Assembly: GCA_046727855.1 (NCBI GenBank)
Contig: JBKPDL010000193.1
Location: forward strand, 1-27,321
Source of the DNA: DASPWV01 sp046727855
GTDB taxonomy: Bacteria; Acidobacteriota; Vicinamibacteria; Vicinamibacterales; UBA2999
Length of the DNA stretch: 27,321 nt
Direction: 5' to 3'
Positions 5,433 through 12,117 of the stretch are shown here, in pieces. Under the pieces are notes generated by a model. That model was not told where the DNA came from. It saw only the letters and a program-made list of their open reading frames with translations, and did not search any database. How positions within the stretch are numbered: the first letter of the stretch is position 1; each line of letters starts with the position of its first letter. The position numbers and the translations under genes are program-made.

Positions 5433-6955
5433 TGACGGATCGGGCCGGCGCGTTCGCCCGACTGTTCGACGAGGTCCGCGCAGGCGCTTACATCGGCACG
5501 ATCGGTCACCAACCGGCGCACACGATCGCCGCCAATCCGTTCCTCAAACAGATCCTCGGCTACACAATCGATTCGCCCGACACGGGTATCGATCCCTTTG
5601 CCGCCGCACGATTCGCCGACGCGAACGAACGCACAGCGTTCCTGTCACAACTGCAGCGCGACGGCAACGTTTGCGATTATCAGCTGCAATTGCAGCGACA
5701 AGACGGGTCGTTCGTCTCCGTTGAAGTCACGGCGCACCTCGAGGCGGCGAGCCGTGGAAGCGGCTCGAACCCGCTCGTCTACGCGCTTGTACGTGACGTG
5801 AGCGAGCGCAAGCGCGTCGACGATCAGTCACGCGACCTCTACCGGCAGTTGCAGCAGGCGGAAAAAATGGCGGCGCTCGGCCAGACGATTTCGGGGGTCG
5901 CGCACGAATTGAACAACCCGCTCGCGACCATTCTGTCGTGGGCAGAGCGCCTTGCGGAGCGGCCGTCGGACGAGAAAACCCGCCGCGGCCTCGATGTGAT
6001 TCGCAGCGAATCCGAACGTGCGGCCCGCATCGTCCGCAATCTGCTCACGTTCGCGCGCAAGCGTCAGACCACACGGATGATGGTGGACCTCAACGACGTC
6101 GTCCGAGAAACGCTGGCGCTGCGGGCCTACGAGCAACGCGTCACCAACATCAGGGTGACGACTTCGTTCACGCCGGCCGTCCCGAAAGTGTTTGCCGACG
6201 CGCACCAGATTAAACAGGTCCTGTTGAATCTGGTGATCAACGCGGAGCAGGCGATGCAGGCGGCGCACGGCGCCGGTTCACTGGTCGTGCGCACGTGGCA
6301 CGATGCGGATCGCGAGTCGGTCGTGCTCGAGGTCAAAGATGATGGACCTGGAATCGCCGACGACATGCAGGGGAAGATCTTCGATCCGTTTTACACGACG
6401 AAGGATGTCGGCAAGGGCACGGGCCTCGGTCTCAGCGTCGCGTATGCCATCGTGCAGGAGCACGGCGGCCGCATCTGGGTGACCTCGCAGAAGGGAAGCG
6501 GCGCATCGTTCTTCGTAGAACTTCCGGTCGGAGGGCAATCGTTGCCGATGCGTCCGCCGCAGCTCGATCAGATTCCGCTCGAGGCGTTCAAGGGACTTCG
6601 CGTGCTGGTGGTCGAAGACGAACCGGCGCTGGCGTCAGCAGTCGCCGACGCGCTGTCAGACGCCGGATTTGTCGTCGAGCGCGCGCAGGACGGCGAGGAG
6701 GCGCTGACGAGCGTCGCACGCAGCGCCTACGACCTCGTCGTCTGCGACCTGAAGATGCCGAAGCTCGATGGAATGCAGTTCTATCGCGCCATGGCCGCCG
6801 CGACGCCGCTGTTGGCGCGCCGCGTGATCTTCGTAACCGGCGCGGTCGCCGGCACTGATGCGGAGCGGTTCCTGGACGAGACCGGCTGCCGCTGGCTCGC
6901 CAAGCCATTTCGGCTCGGCGACTTGCTGCGCGCCGCGCGCGACACCTTGTCGTAA
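5432..6955 (+). CDS. Hybrid sensor histidine kinase (PAS-HisKA-HATPase-REC)
   Basis: A 507-residue soluble kinase with no membrane segment. A PAS domain occupies residues about 10-128, ending in the typical ALVRDVSERKR. The HisKA box ISGVAHELNNPLATILSWAE puts the phospho-acceptor at His158. HATPase motifs follow: N box NLVINAEQAMQ near 265, DDGPGIAD near 303 and GKGTGLGLSVAYAIV near 327. A receiver domain (about 390-505) has VVEDEP, the acceptor Asp439 in VVCDLKMPK and Lys491 in LAKPF. ATG 5432 overlaps the stop of the extended PCYCGC frame as TGATG, implying translational coupling. In-frame upstream sequence from 5366 is out of frame with that gene and is not used. The PCYCGC protein may be part of its signal path. 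No dedicated response regulator follows; the NtrC-type gene at 8580 is one candidate partner. Confidence 0.92.
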   Translation: MTDRAGAFARLFDEVRAGAYIGTIGHQPAHTIAANPFLKQILGYTIDSPDTGIDPFAAARFADANERTAFLSQLQRDGNVCDYQLQLQRQDGSFVSVEVTAHLEAASRGSGSNPLVYALVRDVSERKRVDDQSRDLYRQLQQAEKMAALGQTISGVAHELNNPLATILSWAERLAERPSDEKTRRGLDVIRSESERAARIVRNLLTFARKRQTTRMMVDLNDVVRETLALRAYEQRVTNIRVTTSFTPAVPKVFADAHQIKQVLLNLVINAEQAMQAAHGAGSLVVRTWHDADRESVVLEVKDDGPGIADDMQGKIFDPFYTTKDVGKGTGLGLSVAYAIVQEHGGRIWVTSQKGSGASFFVELPVGGQSLPMRPPQLDQIPLEAFKGLRVLVVEDEPALASAVADALSDAGFVVERAQDGEEALTSVARSAYDLVVCDLKMPKLDGMQFYRAMAAATPLLARRVIFVTGAVAGTDAERFLDETGCRWLAKPFRLGDLLRAARDTLS

Positions 6956-7806
6956 GGCAGCACCACGGCACTCTCGGCGCGACGTCCGGCAGCGACCGGC
7001 ACGCGGGTATCCGACGCGTGCATGGTCGCCTTCGCCATTTTCGGTTTCGCCTCGAATGCCAGGATTGCCGCGCGCAGCGAGTGAGCGGCAGCCGGCGTCA
7101 TCTCCGCACCGAGGGCGTCGCGAAGGCGTCGAATCGCGCGCGCATGCAGCTGCGACACGCGTGATTCGTTTACGCCCAGCTCCGCCCCGATTTCCTTCAT
7201 CGTCACTTCGCCGTAGTAGTAGAGACCAATCACCCGGCGCTCGCGCACCGGCAACGATTCAATGGCGGCGCGGACACGGTCCTTCACTTCATTCCGCTCG
7301 TACGCCAGATCCGGCCGCTCCGGCTCGGCCGGCACGAGCACCGCCGGCAATTGGCCTTCATCGACGTTTTCAGCGCACGAAAGCGAGGACGTCGATTCGA
7401 TGGTGTTGATGCGGACAATGGTTTTGCCCAGCCGCTTTTCGTCGGAGCCGATCGCGGCGGCCAGATCGGCAAGCGACGGCTCGTGTCCGAGCTCCGCGCG
7501 CAGCTTCTCGCGCGCGGCTTCGAGCTCGCGCCGCACGCGACGCACTCCGCGCGGCCACGCGTCTTTGCGCAGCGCATCGATCATCGCGCCACGAACGCGG
7601 CGCTCGGCGAACGTTTCAAACTTGATCCCGCGGCCTTCGTCAAACCGTTCAGCTGCATCGATGAGACCGATCACACCGTCCTGAACGAGATCGCTGAGGT
7701 CGATCGAGTGAGGCATGGTCGACGCCATGCGCCGCGCCAAGGCTTCAACGAAAGGAATTCCCGCCTCCACTCGCCCATTCTTCGCGCAGCTACGATCGAC
7801 GTTCAT
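6781..7806 (-). CDS. Sigma-28-type (FliA/WhiG) RNA polymerase sigma factor with C-terminal extension
   Basis: Residues 17-86 are sigma region 2 (HSIDLSDLVQDGVIGLIDAA and FAERRVRGAMIDALRKDAWP). Residues about 88-140 are region 3. Residues about 180-232 are region 4 (LPVRERRVIGLYYYGEVTMK, GVNESRVSQLHARAIRRL). This is the FliA/WhiG/SigD branch that controls motility or development genes. Such proteins usually end near 250 residues, whereas this one is 341, with a basic Ser/Ala/Arg-rich tail of about 106 residues. The last 57 or so residues are antisense to the kinase receiver domain. GGAG sits seven bases before ATG 7806, and a strong sigma-54 promoter lies about 95 bases upstream. No flagellar gene is in the window, so the regulon is unknown. 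Confidence 0.88.
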   Translation of the reverse strand: MNVDRSCAKNGRVEAGIPFVEALARRMASTMPHSIDLSDLVQDGVIGLIDAAERFDEGRGIKFETFAERRVRGAMIDALRKDAWPRGVRRVRRELEAAREKLRAELGHEPSLADLAAAIGSDEKRLGKTIVRINTIESTSSLSCAENVDEGQLPAVLVPAEPERPDLAYERNEVKDRVRAAIESLPVRERRVIGLYYYGEVTMKEIGAELGVNESRVSQLHARAIRRLRDALGAEMTPAAAHSLRAAILAFEAKPKMAKATMHASDTRVPVAAGRRAESAVVLPYDKVSRAARSKSPSRNGLASQRQPVSSRNRSASVPATAPVTKITRRANSGVAAAMAR

Positions 7807-7899
7807 GGCTGATCTCCGTCAGAGCCGGGGTTGGGGGAGCTAGGGATTCACGCTGGTCAAGCAGAATTCCGCGCGCCGGTTCTGGCCGCCAGGCCTATG

Positions 7900-7915
7900 G
7901 CAACCTGGGTGCCAA
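7900..7915 (-). promoter_or_regulatory. Sigma-54 (RpoN) promoter for the sigma-28-type gene
   Basis: Read on the minus strand the site is TTGGCACCCAGGTTGC. It matches the -24/-12 consensus (TTGGCAC, then TTGC), with the invariant GG and GC separated by exactly ten bases. Transcription would start near 7888, giving a leader of about 80 bases. Sigma-54 promoters need an AAA+ activator with a GAFTGA loop, and exactly such a gene lies at 8580-9983. Confidence 0.75.
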
Positions 7916-8078
7916 GGCTGTGCAGTAGCGTGGTAGGGCGAGAATCCTTGGCGAAGAGTTAGCCTAAGTAGCTGTACCTTCAGGTAGTTACACAGATTTG
8001 CAGAGTCGGCCTGCGCAAGAGTGTCCCATTTGCCGTGGGGCGGAAACGCCAACATCTTGACTTTTACGCCGCAGCTGG

Positions 8079-8094
8079 CGTCAATTTTTTGACG
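8079..8094. promoter_or_regulatory. Palindrome, candidate enhancer site
   Basis: CGTCAATTTTTTGACG is a perfect 6-bp inverted repeat around four T residues. It lies about 165 bp upstream of the sigma-54 -24 element, within the usual range for activator sites. The hexamer pair TTGACG/CGTCAA recurs in the opposite orientation just before the NtrC-type gene (8538-8562). Confidence 0.4.
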
Positions 8095-8165
8095 AATCGA
8101 TCACAAAACTCAACCGTAGAAGACAATTCTTGTCTGCTGGGTCGCGTGGTTTTGTGGGAGCGGAA

Positions 8166-8183
8166 GGGCGACGATTGTCGCCC
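8166..8183 (-). terminator. Hairpin after the small HTH gene
   Basis: GGGCGAC (8166-8172) and GTCGCCC (8177-8183) form a 7-bp GC-rich stem with a 4-base loop, 33 bases beyond the stop of the HTH gene on the minus strand. Only TT follows the stem, so it is at best a weak intrinsic terminator and could instead be a protein site. Confidence 0.35.
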
Positions 8184-8216
8184 TGATCGGGCGAGCGTAT
8201 GAACGAAATGCGCAGT

Positions 8217-8414
8217 TTATGCAGCAGTCGTGGGGGTGAGTGTGCGACCGGTACCGTCCGGTTGCCGCCATAACGTATCGGTAAAAATCCGAATGCTGCC
8301 GCCGGCGGTGCGGACGTATTCGACCTTTCCCGCGGCAATCCAATTGTAAATGGTCCGGCGGCTGACACCGACCATCTCACATGCTTTCATGATGCTGACC
8401 GTCTGACGTTCCAT
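8217..8414 (-). CDS. Small excisionase-type HTH DNA-binding protein
   Basis: A 65-residue protein made almost entirely of one MerR/excisionase-like helix-turn-helix. It starts VSIMKACEMVGVSRRTIYNW, continues IAAGKVEYVRT and ends in the wing region GGSIRIFTDTLW. Proteins of this type (HTH_17) include phage Xis and BldC-like regulators, and the latter are free-standing transcription factors that bind repeats cooperatively. No integrase or phage gene is nearby, so a regulatory role at the sigma-54/sigma-28 locus is more likely than excision. It is divergent from the NtrC-type gene. The start ATG 8414 has GGAGG but with a long spacing of 13 bases; Met9 is an alternative start. Confidence 0.75.
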   Translation of the reverse strand: MERQTVSIMKACEMVGVSRRTIYNWIAAGKVEYVRTAGGSIRIFTDTLWRQPDGTGRTLTPTTAA

Positions 8415-8537
8415 TGTGCCTATCGTGCCTCCAGCTAGACTATCGGCCTCAGCCGCAGAAGGTTTAGGCCAATAGATGCAACGGCGCGTATTTCTCCCGC
8501 AGAGGTAGGTTGCCAGTTTTGTAATCGCACTAAGTGC

Positions 8538-8562
8538 TTGACGACAGGCTTCCCTGCGTCAA
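8538..8562. promoter_or_regulatory. Bulged inverted repeat in the leader of the NtrC-type gene
   Basis: TTGACG-A-CAGG (8538-8548) pairs with CCTG-CGTCAA (8553-8562) around the loop CTTC, giving ten base pairs with one bulged A. It ends 17 bases before ATG 8580. It may be an autoregulatory operator or an RNA hairpin affecting translation. TTGACG followed 17 bases later by AAAAAT is also a poor promoter match. Confidence 0.45.
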
Positions 8563-8579
8563 AAATATGGCGCCCTCAA

Positions 8580-9983
8580 ATGTCTGACCTGCCTATTCAT
8601 CTGCTTCTCGTCGATGACGAGGCGCCGTTGCGAACAGTCGTTGCCGAACGTCTCGTCGAGCAGGGGGTCGACGTCGTTGAGGCCGACTCTGGTGAGAAAG
8701 CGCTCGAGCTTCTGAATCAGTTCGCGTTTGACGTTGTCGTGTCCGATCTTCGCTTGCCTGGCGTGGATGGCCGTCAAGTGATCGATGCCGCGATCCAGCT
8801 CTACCCTGGGATTATTGCGATCGTCGTGACTGGTTACGGAACGGTCAAGGACGCGGTGGACGCGATCAAGCACGGTGCTGCGGACTTCGTCACCAAGCCC
8901 TTTCAATTTGATGAGCTAATGCACGCATTACGCTCGGCTCTCGAACAACGCCGGCTCAAAAACGAAAACGCCTACCTTCGCCAGCAGCTCGATCAACGCT
9001 ACGGACTCGGCTCCATGATTGGGCGCAGCCCGCGCATGCGCGCGCTGTTCCAGTTAATCGAGACCGTCGCGTCAACAGCGACCACCATCCTCATCAACGG
9101 GGAAACGGGTACCGGCAAGGAGATGGTGGCACGCGCGATTCACCTTGCCAGCCACCGCCGGCAGCAGCGGTTCGTCGCGCTCAACTGCAGTGCGATTCCC
9201 GAAACGTTGCTCGAAGCAGAGTTGTTTGGTCACGTGCGCGGAGCGTTCACGGGTGCGGTCGGCTCACGCGTCGGCCGCATCGAGCAGGCTGATCGCGGCA
9301 CGTTGTTTCTCGATGAAGTCGGCACGATGAGCATGGCGTTGCAGATGGGACTGCTGCGCGTGCTCCAGGAGCGCGAGTTCGAGCGCGTCGGCGACAGCAA
9401 ACCAATCAAAGTGGATGTGCGCGTTGTCGCGGCCACCAACTCAGATCTCGGAAAGATGGTCAAGGAGGGCTCGTTCCGTGAGGACCTCTACTACCGCCTG
9501 AATGTGATCCAGGTCGAGCTGCCGCCGCTGCGCGAACGTCGCGAAGACATTCCGCTGCTCGTGCAGCACTTTATCGAGAAGTACGCGGCGCCCGCTGACG
9601 ATGCATCGGCTCGGCCCGCAAAGTCTGCATTGCCGATGATGTCGCAGGACGCGATGCGGCGGCTCATGGCGTTTGCATGGCCCGGCAACGTGCGTCAGCT
9701 CGAAAACGCTGTGGAGCGCGCGCTGGCCTTGCTTGGTGGACGATCGACCATCGAGTTGAGCGATTTGCCGCCGGAGATTCAGGTGGCGCAGCTCGCCGCC
9801 GCACCGACGCTCGAATTTCCGGATACGGGTGTGAACCTTCCCGACCTCGTGGAACAGATCGAGCGCGATTTGATCATGCGAGCGCTGTCGCGCACAGGAG
9901 GGAATAAGGCGGCCGCCGCCGAGCTGTTGCACTTGAAGCGGACCACGCTGGTGGAAAAACTGAAGCGAATTCCTGCCAACTGA
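8580..9983 (+). CDS. NtrC-family sigma-54-dependent response regulator
   Basis: A 467-residue protein of classical three-domain design. The receiver domain (residues about 6-120) has LVDDEAPLR, phospho-acceptor Asp56 in VVVSDLRLPG and Lys106 in TKPF. The AAA+ domain (about 146-375) has Walker A GETGTGK near 174-180, the sigma-54 contact loop GAFTGA at 221-226 and Walker B GTLFLDEVG near 240. The C-terminal Fis-type HTH has NKAAAAELLHLKRTTLVEKL. The full set of motifs says it is an active sigma-54 activator controlled by phosphorylation. The start is ATG 8580 rather than TTG 8538, because conserved sequence begins there and the upstream part is a hairpin. Its most obvious target is the adjacent sigma-54 promoter at 7900-7915. 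Confidence 0.94.
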   Translation: MSDLPIHLLLVDDEAPLRTVVAERLVEQGVDVVEADSGEKALELLNQFAFDVVVSDLRLPGVDGRQVIDAAIQLYPGIIAIVVTGYGTVKDAVDAIKHGAADFVTKPFQFDELMHALRSALEQRRLKNENAYLRQQLDQRYGLGSMIGRSPRMRALFQLIETVASTATTILINGETGTGKEMVARAIHLASHRRQQRFVALNCSAIPETLLEAELFGHVRGAFTGAVGSRVGRIEQADRGTLFLDEVGTMSMALQMGLLRVLQEREFERVGDSKPIKVDVRVVAATNSDLGKMVKEGSFREDLYYRLNVIQVELPPLRERREDIPLLVQHFIEKYAAPADDASARPAKSALPMMSQDAMRRLMAFAWPGNVRQLENAVERALALLGGRSTIELSDLPPEIQVAQLAAAPTLEFPDTGVNLPDLVEQIERDLIMRALSRTGGNKAAAAELLHLKRTTLVEKLKRIPAN

Positions 9984-10011
9984 GCGGGCGAGGGAATGAG
10001 GAACTGCTACT

Positions 10012-10725
10012 TCAGACAGGCACAAACCCCTTCCGAATCACCTGATCCGTGAGTATCGTGACGTCGCGCGCGCGTTGCACAACCATATCGAGCGGTGTCT
10101 TCAGCGAATGTCCTGATACCGCAGCCTGCAGCACCGGCAATTTTCGCGGTCCCACAGCCACCACCCACACTTTGCGCGACCGGCAGATATAGGGAAGGGA
10201 CAACGTGAAACGTCGCGGCGGCGGCCTGGGCGCGTCTTCGATCGCCAGCACCCGCTGAGCCTCCACGAGCAGCGCCGGGTGCCCGGGAAACAGCGAGCAC
10301 ACGTGACCATCGTCTCCGATGCCTAGAATGAGCAGGTCGAGGGCAGGCGGCAGCCGTTCGTCGTAGGCAAGCGCCGCCGCGTGCAGATCGGCTGCCTCGC
10401 CAGGCATTCGTTCTACAAACGGCGCGCGCGCGCCGAGCGGCGACAACAGCAGACGTTCGGCGAGGCCGTAGTTCGAATCCGGATGATCGGCAGGAACTGC
10501 GCGTTCGTCACCAAAATAGAGAGTGATGTGCGACCAGGGGACGTCGGCCTCGCGCAACGCACCGAAAAAGATCAGCCCGGTCGATCCGCCGGTGACCCCG
10601 CATGCAAAGCGTGGCGGCTCGCCCGCGGCACTTTCACCACGCTCGAGCGAGGCGGCGACAACTTCGGTAAACAGCCGTGTGATTCGCGCCCGTAGCTCGG
10701 CGATTGGCGCGACAACTAGCTCCAC
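10012..10725 (-). CDS. pgl: 6-phosphogluconolactonase
   Basis: A 237-residue NagB-fold enzyme of DevB/Pgl type that hydrolyses 6-phosphogluconolactone to 6-phosphogluconate in the pentose phosphate pathway. Family motifs are GVTGGSTGLIFFGAL, ITLYFGDERAVPADHPDSNY and LDLLILGIGDDGHVCSLFPG, the last containing the catalytic-site DGH. The length is normal. The start is GTG 10725, preceded six bases upstream by TATCCT and without a Shine-Dalgarno, consistent with leaderless expression. No zwf or gnd gene is in the window. It is convergent with the NtrC-type gene and divergent from the repeat protein. Confidence 0.93.
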   Translation of the reverse strand: MELVVAPIAELRARITRLFTEVVAASLERGESAAGEPPRFACGVTGGSTGLIFFGALREADVPWSHITLYFGDERAVPADHPDSNYGLAERLLLSPLGARAPFVERMPGEAADLHAAALAYDERLPPALDLLILGIGDDGHVCSLFPGHPALLVEAQRVLAIEDAPRPPPRRFTLSLPYICRSRKVWVVAVGPRKLPVLQAAVSGHSLKTPLDMVVQRARDVTILTDQVIRKGFVPV

Positions 10726-10731
10726 GAACGT

Positions 10732-10739
10732 AGGATAAT
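10732..10739. promoter_or_regulatory. Shared bidirectional -10 region between pgl and the repeat-protein gene
   Basis: The plus strand reads GATAAT at 10734-10739, six bases before ATG 10746. The minus strand reads TATCCT at 10737-10732, six bases before GTG 10725. Only 20 bp separate the two start codons. Both transcripts would therefore start at or beside the start codon and use the same AT patch. Confidence 0.5.
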
Positions 10740-10745
10740 CGCACC

Positions 10746-11702
10746 ATGCCGCCGCGACACGCGTATTGGACGATCATCGTCGACGATCAGCCGACGTCGT
10801 TTCGGGCGCACGAGCTCGAAGAGCTGCTGGCGACGTTCAATCGCCTGCGCCAAAAACATCCCAACACGCAGTTGAAGTGGTTCGAGCGCGGCCAGCTGTG
10901 GGAATCGCGCGATGCGGCGCGCGAGCAAGGGTTCGGGCGCGGCGAACGCCGGTGGGAGGGGTCTCGGCCTGAGCGTCATGGCGATCGACGCGACAGCGAT
11001 TGGCGCGGACCTTCAGAACCGCGGTCATTTCGCGATTCACCTGACGGCCGGCCTTTGGACCGCCCTTCGGATCGCGATGAACCCGCGCCGCGCCGCGATC
11101 GCAATTGGCGACCCGGCGGCGAGCACCGCGATCCCCGCCAGAAGTACAAGGATGCGAAGAACGCGAAGTGGGATCGCTACAAGCAGAACATCAGGAAACG
11201 CTGGGAAGAAAAACAGCGTGAGCGTCCGGTGGAGGACCATGGCGAGCTCACCCCGCCGCACGGCGATCCGATGCGGCCAAAGCTCCAGGACCGTGGTGTG
11301 CCACCCGAGTGGACACGAGACGATCGGCGAAGCGACCGTCCACGCGAAGAACGGACGTTCCGGCGCGACGGCGATCGGCGCGATGGGTGGAAACCGAAAG
11401 GACCGCCAGGAGGCGGCGACAACCGGCGCGATCGCAGCGAGGGCAAACCTACCGGCCCGTCAAAGCGACCCTGGGCATCGAAACCTCCCGGCGTGGGGAA
11501 TCGTCCATGGAGTGCGAAGCCAGGCGGCGGGGCGAAACGGCCGTGGGGCGCCAAACCGGCAGGCGCGGCGAAACGGCCCTGGGGTGCGAAGCCAGGCGGC
11601 GGCAAACGTTCGTGGGGTTCAAACGCTGGAGGCGCGAAGAAATCATGGGGACCGCCGCGCAGACCTCGCGGACCACGAAAGCCGCGTGGTGACGACGAGT
11701 GA
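10746..11702 (+). CDS. Arg/Trp-rich, mostly disordered repeat protein of unknown function
   Basis: A 318-residue protein with three parts. Residues 1-58 look folded (HAYWTIIVDDQPTSFRAHEL, then LATFNRLRQKHPNTQLKWFE and RGQLWESRDAA). Residues 60-235 are extremely rich in Arg, Asp, Glu, Pro and Gly, with a Lys/Arg helix near 132-160. Residues 240-302 carry six spaced units (KRPW, NRPW, KRPW, KRPW, KRSW, KKSW), 11-12 residues apart and linked by A-K-P-G-G-G. Highly basic RG/RPW repeats are typical of nucleic-acid-binding disordered regions, so RNA or ribosome association is a reasonable guess. I do not recognise the family. The stop overlaps the start of the Dabb gene by four bases (GTGA). Confidence 0.8.
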   Translation: MPPRHAYWTIIVDDQPTSFRAHELEELLATFNRLRQKHPNTQLKWFERGQLWESRDAAREQGFGRGERRWEGSRPERHGDRRDSDWRGPSEPRSFRDSPDGRPLDRPSDRDEPAPRRDRNWRPGGEHRDPRQKYKDAKNAKWDRYKQNIRKRWEEKQRERPVEDHGELTPPHGDPMRPKLQDRGVPPEWTRDDRRSDRPREERTFRRDGDRRDGWKPKGPPGGGDNRRDRSEGKPTGPSKRPWASKPPGVGNRPWSAKPGGGAKRPWGAKPAGAAKRPWGAKPGGGKRSWGSNAGGAKKSWGPPRRPRGPRKPRGDDE

Positions 11703-12046
11703 TTGCGCATGTTGTGCTGTTTCAACCACGCGCCGATCTTTCACAAACTGAGCGCGAGACCTTTGCGCAATCGTTCGCGCGGGCGGTCTCTGGGATCCCG
11801 CAACTCCGGCGCGCGCGTATTGGCGAACGGAAGAATTTCGAGCGCCTTTACGATCGTCTGAATGCCCGCAGCTTTTCTCACATTGCCTTTCTGGAGTTTG
11901 ATTCCGAAGCCGACCTGCGCGCGTATCTCGATCATCCGGCCCACCAGGAGCTCGGGAAACGGTTTTACGAAACGGCCGAAGCCGCGCTGGTGTTCGATTT
12001 CGATATGAAGGAAAACGATGAGGTGAAGGCAGTATTTGGAGTCTGA
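11699..12046 (+). CDS. Dabb-family (stress-responsive alpha/beta-barrel) protein
   Basis: A 115-residue protein matching the Dabb ferredoxin-like fold. It opens with IAHVVLFQPRADLSQTERET and has a central beta strand with SHIAFLEFDSEADLRAYLDH. It ends with PAHQELGKRFYETAEAALVF and a final strand FDFDM. Dabb proteins are dimeric; some are enzymes (for example olivetolic acid cyclase) but most bacterial ones have no known function. The start is GTG 11699, overlapping the repeat-protein stop, so the two genes are translationally coupled. The gene is convergent with the carbamoyltransferase gene; the 71 bp between them show no clear terminator. Confidence 0.85.
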   Translation: MIAHVVLFQPRADLSQTERETFAQSFARAVSGIPQLRRARIGERKNFERLYDRLNARSFSHIAFLEFDSEADLRAYLDHPAHQELGKRFYETAEAALVFDFDMKENDEVKAVFGV

Positions 12047-12117
12047 CGAGCCGTCGACCTTTCCGCCCGGATTCGAAAGGTTTAGCCGCCGACTGTCAGG
12101 TCCGCCTTCTTCTATTT

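Larger units (their letters stand above)
7807..8216. other. 410-bp regulatory region upstream of the sigma factor gene
   Basis: No convincing gene is present. The minus-strand frame 7840-8055 (71 codons) overlaps the promoter and has no recognisable domain. The region holds the sigma-54 promoter (7900-7915) and a dyad TACCTTCAGGTA (7975-7986). It also holds the palindrome at 8079-8094, a dyad AGACAATTCTTGTCT (8121-8135) and a GC-rich hairpin (8166-8183). The density of dyads suggests binding sites for the regulators encoded on either side. Confidence 0.6.

Noticed and set aside
7921..8040. Possible c-di-GMP-I riboswitch in the sigma-factor upstream region (minus strand has GGCAAA and GGGAC)
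   Set aside because: The conserved GCAAAGCC core and the receptor tetraloop pairing are not present, and the region lies upstream of the predicted sigma-54 start.
7840..8055. Small minus-strand frame of 71 codons before the sigma factor gene
   Set aside because: It overlaps the sigma-54 promoter, lacks a ribosome site and has no recognisable motif; better explained as leader and promoter DNA.
12047..12117. Terminator between the convergent Dabb and carbamoyltransferase genes
   Set aside because: No self-complementary stem followed by a T-run could be found in these 71 bases.
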